DNA of 42,523 bases from NCBI RefSeq assembly GCF_903642095.1, contig NZ_CAHJWD020000390.1:1-42523 (forward strand), written 5' to 3'. This stretch comes from Bathymodiolus brooksi thiotrophic gill symbiont (GTDB lineage: Bacteria; Pseudomonadota; Gammaproteobacteria; PS1; Pseudothioglobaceae). The notes under the pieces were generated by a model that saw only the letters and a list, made by a program, of their open reading frames with translations, had not been told where the DNA came from and did not search any database. The translations under genes and the position numbers were made by a program. The stretch's first letter is position 1. Each line of letters begins with the position of its first letter. Shown here one piece after another: positions 17,558 through 25,125 of the stretch.

Positions 17558-19081
17558 ATGCGACAACTACAAATACTTAGCAATACATTTCACACATTAC
17601 AAAATGAACGGGGCTTTGCAATGCTTTATTTGCGTGAAAATACAACGAAATATAAGCAAGATATGTTGGGTTATTTTGCTAAAAGTAACTTAAATATTAA
17701 GCAATTAAAACTAGATATTGCACAACAAAGTGGCAATAAAATGGATTTAGAGCAACAAAAATTAATTCAAACTATTGAGAAAAGTTTAAAGAAATTAAAA
17801 GCCAATCGTTTGGCATTGCTACATTTGGAATCAAAGGCTGGCACTGTGTTTGATTTGTATTCTTATCAACTTATTTCCCCTATCATTCAGTTAATGACTC
17901 ATTTAATTTTAAAAATCAAAAATACACACCCTAGTGCAATTAGTGCTTATTGCTTTTTTCTGCAATGGAAGGAGAAAGTTGGCTTAGAACGCTCCATTAT
18001 TATGCGTGGCTTTGCTGAAAGCAATTCTAATAAAAATAAATGTATTGAACACATTAAAGTTTTAATTAATGAACAACAATATTACAAAAAATCATTCTTG
18101 TCCTTGGCCACAATTGAGCAAAAAAGTTTCATTCAAGCCATCTATCAAACACCTGATATAGATACATTGCACACCATCCACCACCAACTCACCACACACG
18201 GAAAATCAGATATCCTTTCTAAGATGAGCACTAAAGATTGGTTTGCACTTATCTCAAAAAAAATGAACAAACTACATGATATTGAAGAAAAACTGCGCCT
18301 TACCTTAGAAGGAAAACATCAATTAAGTAAACACAAAATCAATACACCCATTACCTCAGAACGCTTGGCATACAAGATTACTCTGTTTCAAGATATGCCT
18401 ATCAATAAGGTGGAACAAATTATTAGCCATTCTAAAATTTATCAAATCCCAAAAAACAAAGTGCTTATTTTGGAAAAAAATCCAGTAACCCATCTATATA
18501 TCGTTTTAATGGGTTGGGTTAAAATTTTTAAGCAAAACAATGGTCAAAGTGAAATTTTACAAATTATTGGTAACAATGAAACTGTATTAGAACATTGTTT
18601 GTTTACACATCAAGTTTTTAACGCAAATGCCAAAACTATTACCGATACATTGATGCTATCTATTCCAATTAATGTGCTTAACCATACGCTAGAACAATCC
18701 TCCAAATTTACACATAATTTCATCGTTATGAGTGCACAAAAGACCAATACTGCTTTGCAAAATCTTCAATCTATTAAACATAAAAATACCGAGCAAAGAA
18801 TGGGGGAATTTTTCCTAAAATTACTCAATGATAAAAAATGGCAATCTAACACCATTCAATTACCTTACAACAAGTCTCTTATTTCTTCTTATTTGGGTAT
18901 GAGCAGGGAAGTATTCTCACGCAATCTAAAACACCTGTCTCACCAAGGTATTAGTATTGAAAAGAAAACCATCACTATTACCAATAAGGAGAAATTATGT
19001 AAATATTGCCATTTTGATGCCAATAACCAGTGTTATAATTTTCAGCACAATCAATGCCGTTACAATGAACAAAATAAATAA
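17558..19081 (+). CDS. NIT-domain / Crp-FNR fusion transcriptional regulator
   Basis: 507 aa from the ATG at 17558; the frame is open 49 codons further upstream, but that part crosses the operator and the narK1 start. Residues about 1-250 form an all-helical NIT (nitrate/nitrite-sensing) domain with LQNERGFA (Arg18), WKEKVGLERS (Arg145) and KDWFALISKKMNKL, matching the NasR-type sensor. Residues about 270-400 are a cyclic-nucleotide-type beta-barrel (THLYIVLMGWVKIF), followed by a Crp helix-turn-helix (SLISSYLGMSREVFSRNLKHL). The tail has Cys481, Cys484, Cys492 and Cys500 (C-x2-C-x7-C-x7-C), possible metal or Fe-S ligands. Divergence from narK1 makes it the likely nar activator. NIT is better known on antiterminators, kinases and cyclases. 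Confidence 0.88.
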   Translation: MRQLQILSNTFHTLQNERGFAMLYLRENTTKYKQDMLGYFAKSNLNIKQLKLDIAQQSGNKMDLEQQKLIQTIEKSLKKLKANRLALLHLESKAGTVFDLYSYQLISPIIQLMTHLILKIKNTHPSAISAYCFFLQWKEKVGLERSIIMRGFAESNSNKNKCIEHIKVLINEQQYYKKSFLSLATIEQKSFIQAIYQTPDIDTLHTIHHQLTTHGKSDILSKMSTKDWFALISKKMNKLHDIEEKLRLTLEGKHQLSKHKINTPITSERLAYKITLFQDMPINKVEQIISHSKIYQIPKNKVLILEKNPVTHLYIVLMGWVKIFKQNNGQSEILQIIGNNETVLEHCLFTHQVFNANAKTITDTLMLSIPINVLNHTLEQSSKFTHNFIVMSAQKTNTALQNLQSIKHKNTEQRMGEFFLKLLNDKKWQSNTIQLPYNKSLISSYLGMSREVFSRNLKHLSHQGISIEKKTITITNKEKLCKYCHFDANNQCYNFQHNQCRYNEQNK

Positions 19082-19089
19082 AATCATCC

Positions 19090-19131
19090 GTAAAAATACC
19101 TATATTATCAATAAGTAGTAGATATTTTTAC
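19090..19131. terminator. Hairpin between convergent regulator and rluB genes
   Basis: GTAAAAATA (19090-19098) pairs perfectly with TATTTTTAC (19123-19131) across a 24-nt loop, in the 90-nt gap between the converging regulator and rluB. The arms are A/T-rich and self-complementary in both directions, so it may end both transcripts. The long loop makes it a weak terminator call. Confidence 0.4.
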
Positions 19132-19171
19132 AGTTAATATTTAAGTAATTACAAGCGCCACATTATTCATT

Positions 19172-19903
19172 TTAGCCTTTCAAATTAACCGCATCTAATA
19201 ACAATTTTACTTGTCCGGGTTTGAGATAATCATAGTGGTTTGCCTTGAGTTTATCGGGTAGGCGAATTTCACCAAAACGGATACGAATTAAGCGTGATAC
19301 TTTAAAACCTAATGCTTCCCATAAGCGGCGTACTTCTCGTTTTCGCCCTTCTTTTAGCACTACTTTATACCAGCGATTTGCCCCCTGCCCACCGCCAACA
19401 GACACACGGAAAAATTTGGCAAAACCATCGTCTAATTCAATGCCATCTGTCAATTGTCGTAAATCCTCTTGCTCAACTTTTCCCAATACTCTAACCGCAT
19501 ATTCTCGGTCAATTTCAGAACTTGGGTGCATAAGTTTATTGGCTAAATCGCCATTGTTGGTAAACAACAACAAACCCGATGTGTTTAAATCTAAACGCCC
19601 CACCATTACCCAGCGAGATTCTTTAGGTAGCAAACTGAAAACGCTTTCACGCCCTTCTTTATCTTTTGTGGAGCAAATAAAGCCTGCTTGTTTATTCAGA
19701 ATAATAACCTTAGTTTCTTCCTCTTTATAGCGTGCAAGATCAATTTTTCGCCCGTCAATTTTGACCATATCCGTAATTTCAGCTTTATCACCAATACTGG
19801 CAGTTTTATTATTAACCTCAATACGCCCTTGCTCAATCAAGCGTTCTGCCCAACGACGAGAACCGTAACCTGCTGTAGCAATTAATTTTTGTAATCTTTC
19901 CAA
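19172..19903 (-). CDS. rluB: 23S rRNA pseudouridine synthase B family
   Basis: 243 aa RsuA/RluB-type enzyme that isomerises a uridine in large-subunit rRNA. The S4 RNA-binding domain is residues 1-60 (MERLQKLIATAGYGSRRWAE), and the catalytic aspartate lies in GRLDLNTSGLLLFTN near residue 104. KEGRKREVRRLWEALG is typical of the family C-terminal part. The start codon is TTG at 19901-19903, with AAGGAG 9 nt upstream; this alternative start may limit translation. It follows the DUF4760-like gene by 5 nt. RluB is favoured over RluE/RluF by the extended S4 domain. Confidence 0.93.
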   Translation of the reverse strand: MERLQKLIATAGYGSRRWAERLIEQGRIEVNNKTASIGDKAEITDMVKIDGRKIDLARYKEEETKVIILNKQAGFICSTKDKEGRESVFSLLPKESRWVMVGRLDLNTSGLLLFTNNGDLANKLMHPSSEIDREYAVRVLGKVEQEDLRQLTDGIELDDGFAKFFRVSVGGGQGANRWYKVVLKEGRKREVRRLWEALGFKVSRLIRIRFGEIRLPDKLKANHYDYLKPGQVKLLLDAVNLKG

Positions 19904-19908
19904 AAGAA

Positions 19909-20391
19909 TTATCTCCTTAAAATATCAATTAGTCCTTGAAACTTTATCCATAAATCGGCGTTATTATCTACTTGCCTAGAGCGAATAATAAAAGGTTCTG
20001 CCTGCTCGTAAATGCGAATAATCATAGTTTTTTGCGCATCTTTTATCATTGTTATGTCATAAATATCAGATTCTATGCCGACACCAATAATTTCATAATA
20101 ATTCAATAGGTTTCTGATAGCAATTGCTTCTTTGGAATTTTTTTTACTTAATTTGGCAAAATCTTCAATACGATACTCTTCATCTATTTTTCTTAGTATT
20201 TTCAAGCCATCTGTTAAAAAATCATCTTCCAAATCTTTCATTAATAAGCCGATAGTTTTGTCTTTTTTAATAGTTTCTCTTTGTTTTTTAATTGAAATCC
20301 ACGCAACGAAAACAGCCACTATTAAAGTGGCTGTTTGTATAATTTGAAAAGTTATTTGATTGTCTAATTCCATTAAAGAACTATAACCCAT
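19909..20391 (-). CDS. DUF4760-like membrane-anchored protein
   Basis: 160 aa with one N-terminal membrane segment (about residues 14-32, FQIIQTATLIVAVFVAWISI), then a basic patch and a helical cytosolic domain with IAIRNLLNYYEIIGVGIESDIYD, the conserved block of DUF4760 proteins. Function is unknown. AGAGGG upstream of the ATG supports this start over the internal Met7. It is immediately upstream of rluB and probably co-transcribed. An AATAAT-C-ATTATT palindrome precedes it (20408-20420). Confidence 0.7.
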   Translation of the reverse strand: MGYSSLMELDNQITFQIIQTATLIVAVFVAWISIKKQRETIKKDKTIGLLMKDLEDDFLTDGLKILRKIDEEYRIEDFAKLSKKNSKEAIAIRNLLNYYEIIGVGIESDIYDITMIKDAQKTMIIRIYEQAEPFIIRSRQVDNNADLWIKFQGLIDILRR

Positions 20392-20511
20392 TTGAACCCT
20401 CTTGAAAAATAATCATTATTCCCTCCTTGTATGTTTTTAACTAAATAATTAATGTAAATCAGGTTAACATTATAACATAATTAACAATTAGTAAAAAAAA
20501 TTACACAAATA

Positions 20512-21708
20512 TTAATAAGTAATTCCCATAACTTCACGCACTTCTGCCATCGTTTCTTGAGCAATGCTACGCGCTTTTTCAGAGCCTTCATGAATAATTT
20601 GGCTAATCAGTTTAGGGTCTGATTGATAGGTGGCAATGCGATCTTGAATTGGCAATAATTCTGCCTGAATACTGTTAATCACTGGTTGCTTGCATTCAAC
20701 ACAGCCTATTTTTGCATGGGTGCAACTGTCTTTTACCCAATCGCAAGTTTGCTCATCTGAATATATTTCGTGTAGTTGCCATACTGGGCATTTTTTCGGG
20801 TCGCCCACATCGGTCAATTTTATTCGTGCTGGGTCGGTTGGCATACGCCTAACTTTGGTTTCAATTTCTATTTTGGTGTCCCGCAAAGAAATGGTATTGC
20901 CATAAGATTTACTCATTTTTTGCCCGTCTAAACCCGGCATTTTTGAGGCTTTTGTTAATAATGATTTTGGTTCAGGTAAGATAATTTTGCCAATTCCTTC
21001 AATATAACCCAATAATCTTTCTCTATCGCCAAGGGTAATATTTTGTTGCTCTTTTAGCAAGGCTTGTGCTTTATTTAGTGCTTCAATGTCGCCTGTTTCT
21101 TGATAAGTTTTGCGCAATGAGCGGTAAGACTTGGCTTGCTTTTTACCCATTTTAGTAATGGCAATCTCTGCTTTTTCTTCAAAATCAGCCTCTCGTCCAT
21201 ACACATGATTAAAACGCCTTGCCACTTCACGAGTAAGCTCAATATGTGCCACTTGGTCTTCGCCCACAGGCACTAAGCCTGCCTTGTAAATAAGAATATC
21301 TGAACTTTGCAAAAGTGGGTAGCCTAAAAAACCATAAGTACCCAAATCTTTGGTTTTTAATTTTTCTTGCTGATCCTTATACGATGGCACACGCTCTAAC
21401 CAAGGTAAAGGTGTAATCATAGATAATAGCAAATGTAACTCTGCATGCTCTGGCACTTTTGATTGCACAAAAATCGTTGAAGTATTTGGATTGATACCTA
21501 CCGCTAGCCAATCAACCACCATTTCAGTAACATTAAATTCAAGGTCAATCTTATCGGAATAATGTGTCGTAAATGCATGCCAATCAGCAACAAAAAAATA
21601 GGAATCATACTCGTTTTGTAATGCTAACCAATTTTTTAAAACACCATGATAATGACCCAAATGTAATTGCCCTGTTGGTCTCATTCCTGATAAAACTCTA
21701 TTTTTCAT
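20512..21708 (-). CDS. trpS: Tryptophanyl-tRNA synthetase
   Basis: 398 aa class I synthetase that charges tRNA(Trp). Visible are the HIGH-type motif RPTGQLHLGHYHG at the N-terminus, FFVADWHAFTTHY, the nucleotide-binding VPVGEDQVAHIELTREVARRFN, and the KMSKSYGN loop. It belongs to the longer TrpS group with a cysteine-bearing insert (CPVWQLHEIY ... KIGCVECKQPV), which may bind zinc. Its start overlaps the end of coaX by 11 nt, so the pair is translationally coupled. Confidence 0.97.
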   Translation of the reverse strand: MKNRVLSGMRPTGQLHLGHYHGVLKNWLALQNEYDSYFFVADWHAFTTHYSDKIDLEFNVTEMVVDWLAVGINPNTSTIFVQSKVPEHAELHLLLSMITPLPWLERVPSYKDQQEKLKTKDLGTYGFLGYPLLQSSDILIYKAGLVPVGEDQVAHIELTREVARRFNHVYGREADFEEKAEIAITKMGKKQAKSYRSLRKTYQETGDIEALNKAQALLKEQQNITLGDRERLLGYIEGIGKIILPEPKSLLTKASKMPGLDGQKMSKSYGNTISLRDTKIEIETKVRRMPTDPARIKLTDVGDPKKCPVWQLHEIYSDEQTCDWVKDSCTHAKIGCVECKQPVINSIQAELLPIQDRIATYQSDPKLISQIIHEGSEKARSIAQETMAEVREVMGITY

Positions 21709-22300
21709 CTATTTCCTTTAATCCTGTTATCACTAAATTTTGATAATATTCTGCTTGCTTAATATCAACTATCGTCTGCCCACCGCCCGTGATTAAAATC
21801 TTACCATTAAACGCATCACAATGCTTTTCAATAGTATCACGCAACATATTTTCCGTCCCCATTCGCCACGACTTTTGACTGTCATTACCCACAAAGGCTT
21901 TACACTTTTGTAATTGATAAAGCCCCGGTGCAATGCCACCATCAATATGCCGATTATTTTGCACATAATCAATGGTAACAAATGTGCCAATACCCACTAA
22001 CATAAAATCTTGTTCGGGATATTTTTCATATCCTGCCACAAGCCCTAAAAAACGGTCAACACCTAATTGCTCCAAATTATAATCAAAAACCAAGCCCTTG
22101 TAAGACTTAGGTTTAACAATAGTTGGATTGGAAAAATGCTGAATAAGTTGATGATTTGCCACACAAGCTATAGTGCTGGTGTGGTGTTGTGGTATGACGC
22201 TAGGTTGAAAATCTTTAATATCAACGCTATCATAACAACTGCCAATCTCCCAATCCACACTACTGTTGCCAATATCTACCCATAAATTAAATTGGCACAT
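21698..22300 (-). CDS. coaX: Type III pantothenate kinase, short form
   Basis: 200 aa CoaX-type kinase that starts coenzyme A synthesis by phosphorylating pantothenate. The acetate-kinase-fold phosphate loops are visible: WVDIGNSSVDWEI at residues 8-20, LGVDRFLGLVAGY, IGTFVTIDYV and DGGIAPGLYQL. It is shorter than the usual 240-260 aa, mostly by compact loops, but keeps the core motifs, so it is probably active. Its start lies inside the nhaD end (14-nt overlap) and its end inside trpS (11-nt overlap). Confidence 0.9.
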   Translation of the reverse strand: MCQFNLWVDIGNSSVDWEIGSCYDSVDIKDFQPSVIPQHHTSTIACVANHQLIQHFSNPTIVKPKSYKGLVFDYNLEQLGVDRFLGLVAGYEKYPEQDFMLVGIGTFVTIDYVQNNRHIDGGIAPGLYQLQKCKAFVGNDSQKSWRMGTENMLRDTIEKHCDAFNGKILITGGGQTIVDIKQAEYYQNLVITGLKEIDEK

Positions 22301-23663
22301 TAAACAATTCTTTGCTCCACCATAAATGCACTAGAATACTGGCAATATAACCCAATGCAATCACTGGCATCCATTTTAAATGTGATACGAATGTATAAAG
22401 TCCTTTTGATTGACCCATTAACGCCACGCCAGCAGCAGAACCTATTGAAAGCAAACTACCCCCTACGCCAGCAGTGAGTGTTACTAATAACCATTGACCT
22501 AATGACATATCAGGATTCATGGTTAATACCGCAAACATCACTGGGATATTATCAACAATTGCCGACAACATACCAACTAAAATATTGGCATAAGTTGCAC
22601 CTAAAGAAGTATACATCACCTCTGAAGTTAGTGCCAAATACCCCATAAAACCTAAGCCACCAACACTGATAATTACCCCAAAAAAGAACAATAGTGTATC
22701 CCATTCAGCAAGTGCAACTTGTTTAAATACATCAAAACCTTGGTCTTGCGTTTTCTTCTCTTCTCTACGAATAAAGAAGGCAGCAATCATCAAATAACTC
22801 AATCCTGTCATCATGCCCATTGCTGGCGGCAAGTGCAAAAAGTTGTAAAAACTCACTGCGGTAAAAACAGTAAATGCAAACAAAATAACAATCGTCAAGC
22901 CGCCAATTTTAACCTCAACTGTCTGATTGCTACCAGTTGCCACATCGTTTTTAATGAAAAAATGCATAATTGCTGCTGGCACCAAAAAGTTAATCAAGGA
23001 CGGAACAAACAAACTAAAGAATTGGGAGAAACCCACCACTCCTTTTTGCCAAACCATTAGCGTGGTAATATCGCCAAATGGACTGAACGCACCGCCCGCA
23101 TTCGCCGCTACCACAATATTAATAAATGCCAACGAAACAAACTGAGGATTTCCCTTGCCAACCGCCATTACTACCGCACCCATAATTAATGCTGTGGTTA
23201 AATTATCTGCAATCGGTGAGATGAAAAATGCCAAAAATCCTGTTAGCCAAAACAACTGGCGAAATGTTAAGCCCTTATTGATCAGCCAAACTTTCAATGC
23301 CTCAAACACATTGCGTTCACGCATCGCCTCAATATAAGTCATTGCCACCAATAAAAATAACATTAACTCCGAATATTCTAATATATTGTGTTTAAGCGCC
23401 ATTTCAGCACTATGTGGTAAACCATGCTGTGCATAAATCCAACCAATTAATCCCCAAATAACACCTGCCACTAAAATAACTGGCTTGGACTTTCTAAAAT
23501 GGGTAAATTCCTCCACCATTACAAAAACATACGCTAATGCAAACAAGGCCAACGCCGTATAACCCACCCAATGGCTAGTTAAATCTAAAATGGTAGATGA
23601 ATCGCTAGTTGCAAAAGCAGGAAAAGTCAGCAACAATAATGCTAAGGTTTTAATAAATTTCAT
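22287..23663 (-). CDS. nhaD: NhaD-type Na+/H+ antiporter
   Basis: 458 aa ion-transporter-superfamily antiporter exchanging sodium (or lithium) for protons at the inner membrane. About 12 membrane segments, with the NhaD signature ISPIADNLTTALIMGAVVM and NAGGAFSPFGDITTLMVWQKG. Residues 1-18 look like a cleavable signal (LALLLLTFPAFA), as in other NhaD proteins. Typical of marine and halophilic bacteria. It is 27 nt after ygfZ and overlaps coaX. A second, unrelated antiporter (NhaA) lies 1.5 kb upstream. Confidence 0.95.
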   Translation of the reverse strand: MKFIKTLALLLLTFPAFATSDSSTILDLTSHWVGYTALALFALAYVFVMVEEFTHFRKSKPVILVAGVIWGLIGWIYAQHGLPHSAEMALKHNILEYSELMLFLLVAMTYIEAMRERNVFEALKVWLINKGLTFRQLFWLTGFLAFFISPIADNLTTALIMGAVVMAVGKGNPQFVSLAFINIVVAANAGGAFSPFGDITTLMVWQKGVVGFSQFFSLFVPSLINFLVPAAIMHFFIKNDVATGSNQTVEVKIGGLTIVILFAFTVFTAVSFYNFLHLPPAMGMMTGLSYLMIAAFFIRREEKKTQDQGFDVFKQVALAEWDTLLFFFGVIISVGGLGFMGYLALTSEVMYTSLGATYANILVGMLSAIVDNIPVMFAVLTMNPDMSLGQWLLVTLTAGVGGSLLSIGSAAGVALMGQSKGLYTFVSHLKWMPVIALGYIASILVHLWWSKELFNVPI

Positions 23664-23690
23664 ATTTATGTAAGAATCTTAATATAGGTA

Positions 23691-24338
23691 TTATGATGAA
23701 AAATTAGCCAATCCAAGCAACTTAACTGATCGGTTATTAACAAAAATAGTTTTGTCTTTTTCGGTAATTTTAAGCACTGCAAAAAAACAAGATTTTACCT
23801 GATTAAGCACCATTCCAACATTTTTTGTAGAATCTTCCAGTGTTAATTTATCCAATGGATTAACCTTAAAATCACACTCAAATTGATACAACCTGCGTTT
23901 CGGCTTGCCTAGATAATGCACCCGTGCCACTACTTCCTGCCCAGGGTAACAACCTTTGGTAAAACTCACACCCACTTCATCAATATCTAAATTTAAATCT
24001 TGTGGAATAAATTTCTCACTGGTTGCTAATGTTACCTGTGCTTCTTCAGTAGAATTTTCTTGATTATCAACCTCACTAAAAACCACTTCAGCATTCAGAG
24101 CAAACATCTTTAAACGAGTTTGCACCCCCGTCTTCAAATCTGACGCAAAATCTAAATAAAAATCATCCCCCTGCTTCTGCACCCACATTAATGCAATAAT
24201 CCGCCCCTGATGTTGGCAATAAGCATTTAACTGCCATTGGCTGTCAATAATTTTGTTAATATCATTCGACAACTGCCCTTGTAGAAAACTTTGTGCATCT
24301 TTGCCGCTAACTTTTAAAATAGGTGTTCTTATTATCAT
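23691..24338 (-). CDS. ygfZ: YgfZ/GcvT-family folate-binding protein
   Basis: 215 aa protein of the family that supports assembly or repair of certain iron-sulfur enzymes (for example MiaB) with folate. The hallmark K-G-C-Y-P-G-Q-E at about residues 129-136 (FTKGCYPGQEVVARVHYLGK) is intact, and residues 8-30 show the folate-fold start KVSGKDAQSFLQGQLSNDI. It is shorter than E. coli YgfZ (about 326 aa). A TATAAT lies only 9 nt upstream of the ATG, so its mRNA may be nearly leaderless. It heads the ygfZ-nhaD-coaX-trpS run. Confidence 0.88.
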   Translation of the reverse strand: MIIRTPILKVSGKDAQSFLQGQLSNDINKIIDSQWQLNAYCQHQGRIIALMWVQKQGDDFYLDFASDLKTGVQTRLKMFALNAEVVFSEVDNQENSTEEAQVTLATSEKFIPQDLNLDIDEVGVSFTKGCYPGQEVVARVHYLGKPKRRLYQFECDFKVNPLDKLTLEDSTKNVGMVLNQVKSCFFAVLKITEKDKTIFVNNRSVKLLGLANFSS

Positions 24339-24361
24339 AAGAACGGATTATACAATAGACG

Positions 24362-24392
24362 AAAAAAAACCGAGCATAAAACTCGATTTTTT
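24362..24392 (-). terminator. Intrinsic terminator of the PuuD-like gene
   Basis: On the minus strand AAAAAATCGAG ... CTCGGTTTTTTTT forms a stem with one mismatch and ends in a U8 run, 18 nt past the stop of the 24410-24994 gene. The A-run on the other side makes it possibly bidirectional. Confidence 0.75.
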
Positions 24393-24409
24393 AAATAAAA
24401 ACAACTATT

Positions 24410-24994
24410 TTAATGCCATGCAATCATAGTCAACAACATCGGCACAGATAAAATCACATTAATTGATGAAGCTAATGCTGCATTTTTCTTAGCTGTTGCG
24501 ATTTCTTCCGCTGTTGCCTCTTTCATACCCAAAATCTTTTGCTGATTTGGCCAAATAATAAACCATACATTAAATGCCATGATTGTGCCCATCCATGCAC
24601 CGATACCGATAACTTGATATCCTGTGCTAAGCATAAACGCCTTTCCAATAGCGCCTTGCACGCCAAGTAACACTAAACCAAGAATTAAAGTCGTAGCCGC
24701 TGCCATACGAAACCACAACAAAGCACGAGGTGCAACATATTTACCAATCGCCGCTGGACCTGGTCCATCACTATCAGCTAATGCAACACCCATCGCTGGC
24801 ACTTGCACAAAGTTGAAATAATATAGCAAACCAATCCAAACAATACCTGCCAATACATGCAACCATACTGTCATACCATAATGTGATATATTTTGAGCTT
24901 CTGCTACATTATCTTTGAACACATAAAACACAATTGCTGTTAAAACAAAACCAAGTGCAATTTTACACTGCACTAAATTAATACGATTAAACAT
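24410..24994 (-). CDS. PuuD/urate-oxidase N-terminal-like membrane protein
   Basis: 194 aa with five predicted membrane segments. The segment WLHVLAGIVWIGLLYYFNFVQVPAM matches the membrane domain found at the N-terminus of PuuD urate hydroxylase (DUF989-like), but the C-terminal cytochrome c part of PuuD is absent. Histidines in WLHVLAG and the terminal AWH could hold a heme; that is speculative. It is widespread as a stand-alone protein in marine proteobacteria and its function is not known. It has its own terminator and no close operon partners. Confidence 0.7.
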   Translation of the reverse strand: MFNRINLVQCKIALGFVLTAIVFYVFKDNVAEAQNISHYGMTVWLHVLAGIVWIGLLYYFNFVQVPAMGVALADSDGPGPAAIGKYVAPRALLWFRMAAATTLILGLVLLGVQGAIGKAFMLSTGYQVIGIGAWMGTIMAFNVWFIIWPNQQKILGMKEATAEEIATAKKNAALASSINVILSVPMLLTMIAWH

Positions 24995-25062
24995 ACTTTC
25001 TCTCCATTGTTATAAAGTTGACTATTATAATAAGGTATTCAAAATTATGTGCTATTTTTCTA

Positions 25063-25125
25063 CTTTTTACCAAACTGGTAAAAATTGAATACTGCTAATC
25101 ATCCATAATTTATACAAAAGGTCTC
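25063..25125. repeat. Decayed one-ended copy of the palindromic element, next to the nhaA stop
   Basis: Read on the minus strand this begins GAGACCTTTTGTATAAAT and continues GGATGATTAGCA, ATTCAATTTTTACCAG, closely tracking the left arm of the 161-bp copy at 15936. The outer base falls in the nhaA stop codon (25125-25127). Inside it, TTTTTACCA (25064-25072) pairs perfectly with TGGTAAAAA (25076-25084) and may help end the nhaA transcript. The second terminus is not recognisable. Confidence 0.6.

Noticed and set aside
19245..19730. 161-codon plus-strand frame antisense to rluB
   Set aside because: Ser/Pro/Arg-rich translation typical of an antisense shadow; rluB is complete and well supported.
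20405..20422. Fur-box-like AATAATCATTATT upstream of the DUF4760-like gene, with a similar site near 26345
   Set aside because: About 13-14 of 19 matches to the Fur consensus is not unusual in such AT-rich DNA, and neither neighbour has an iron-related function.
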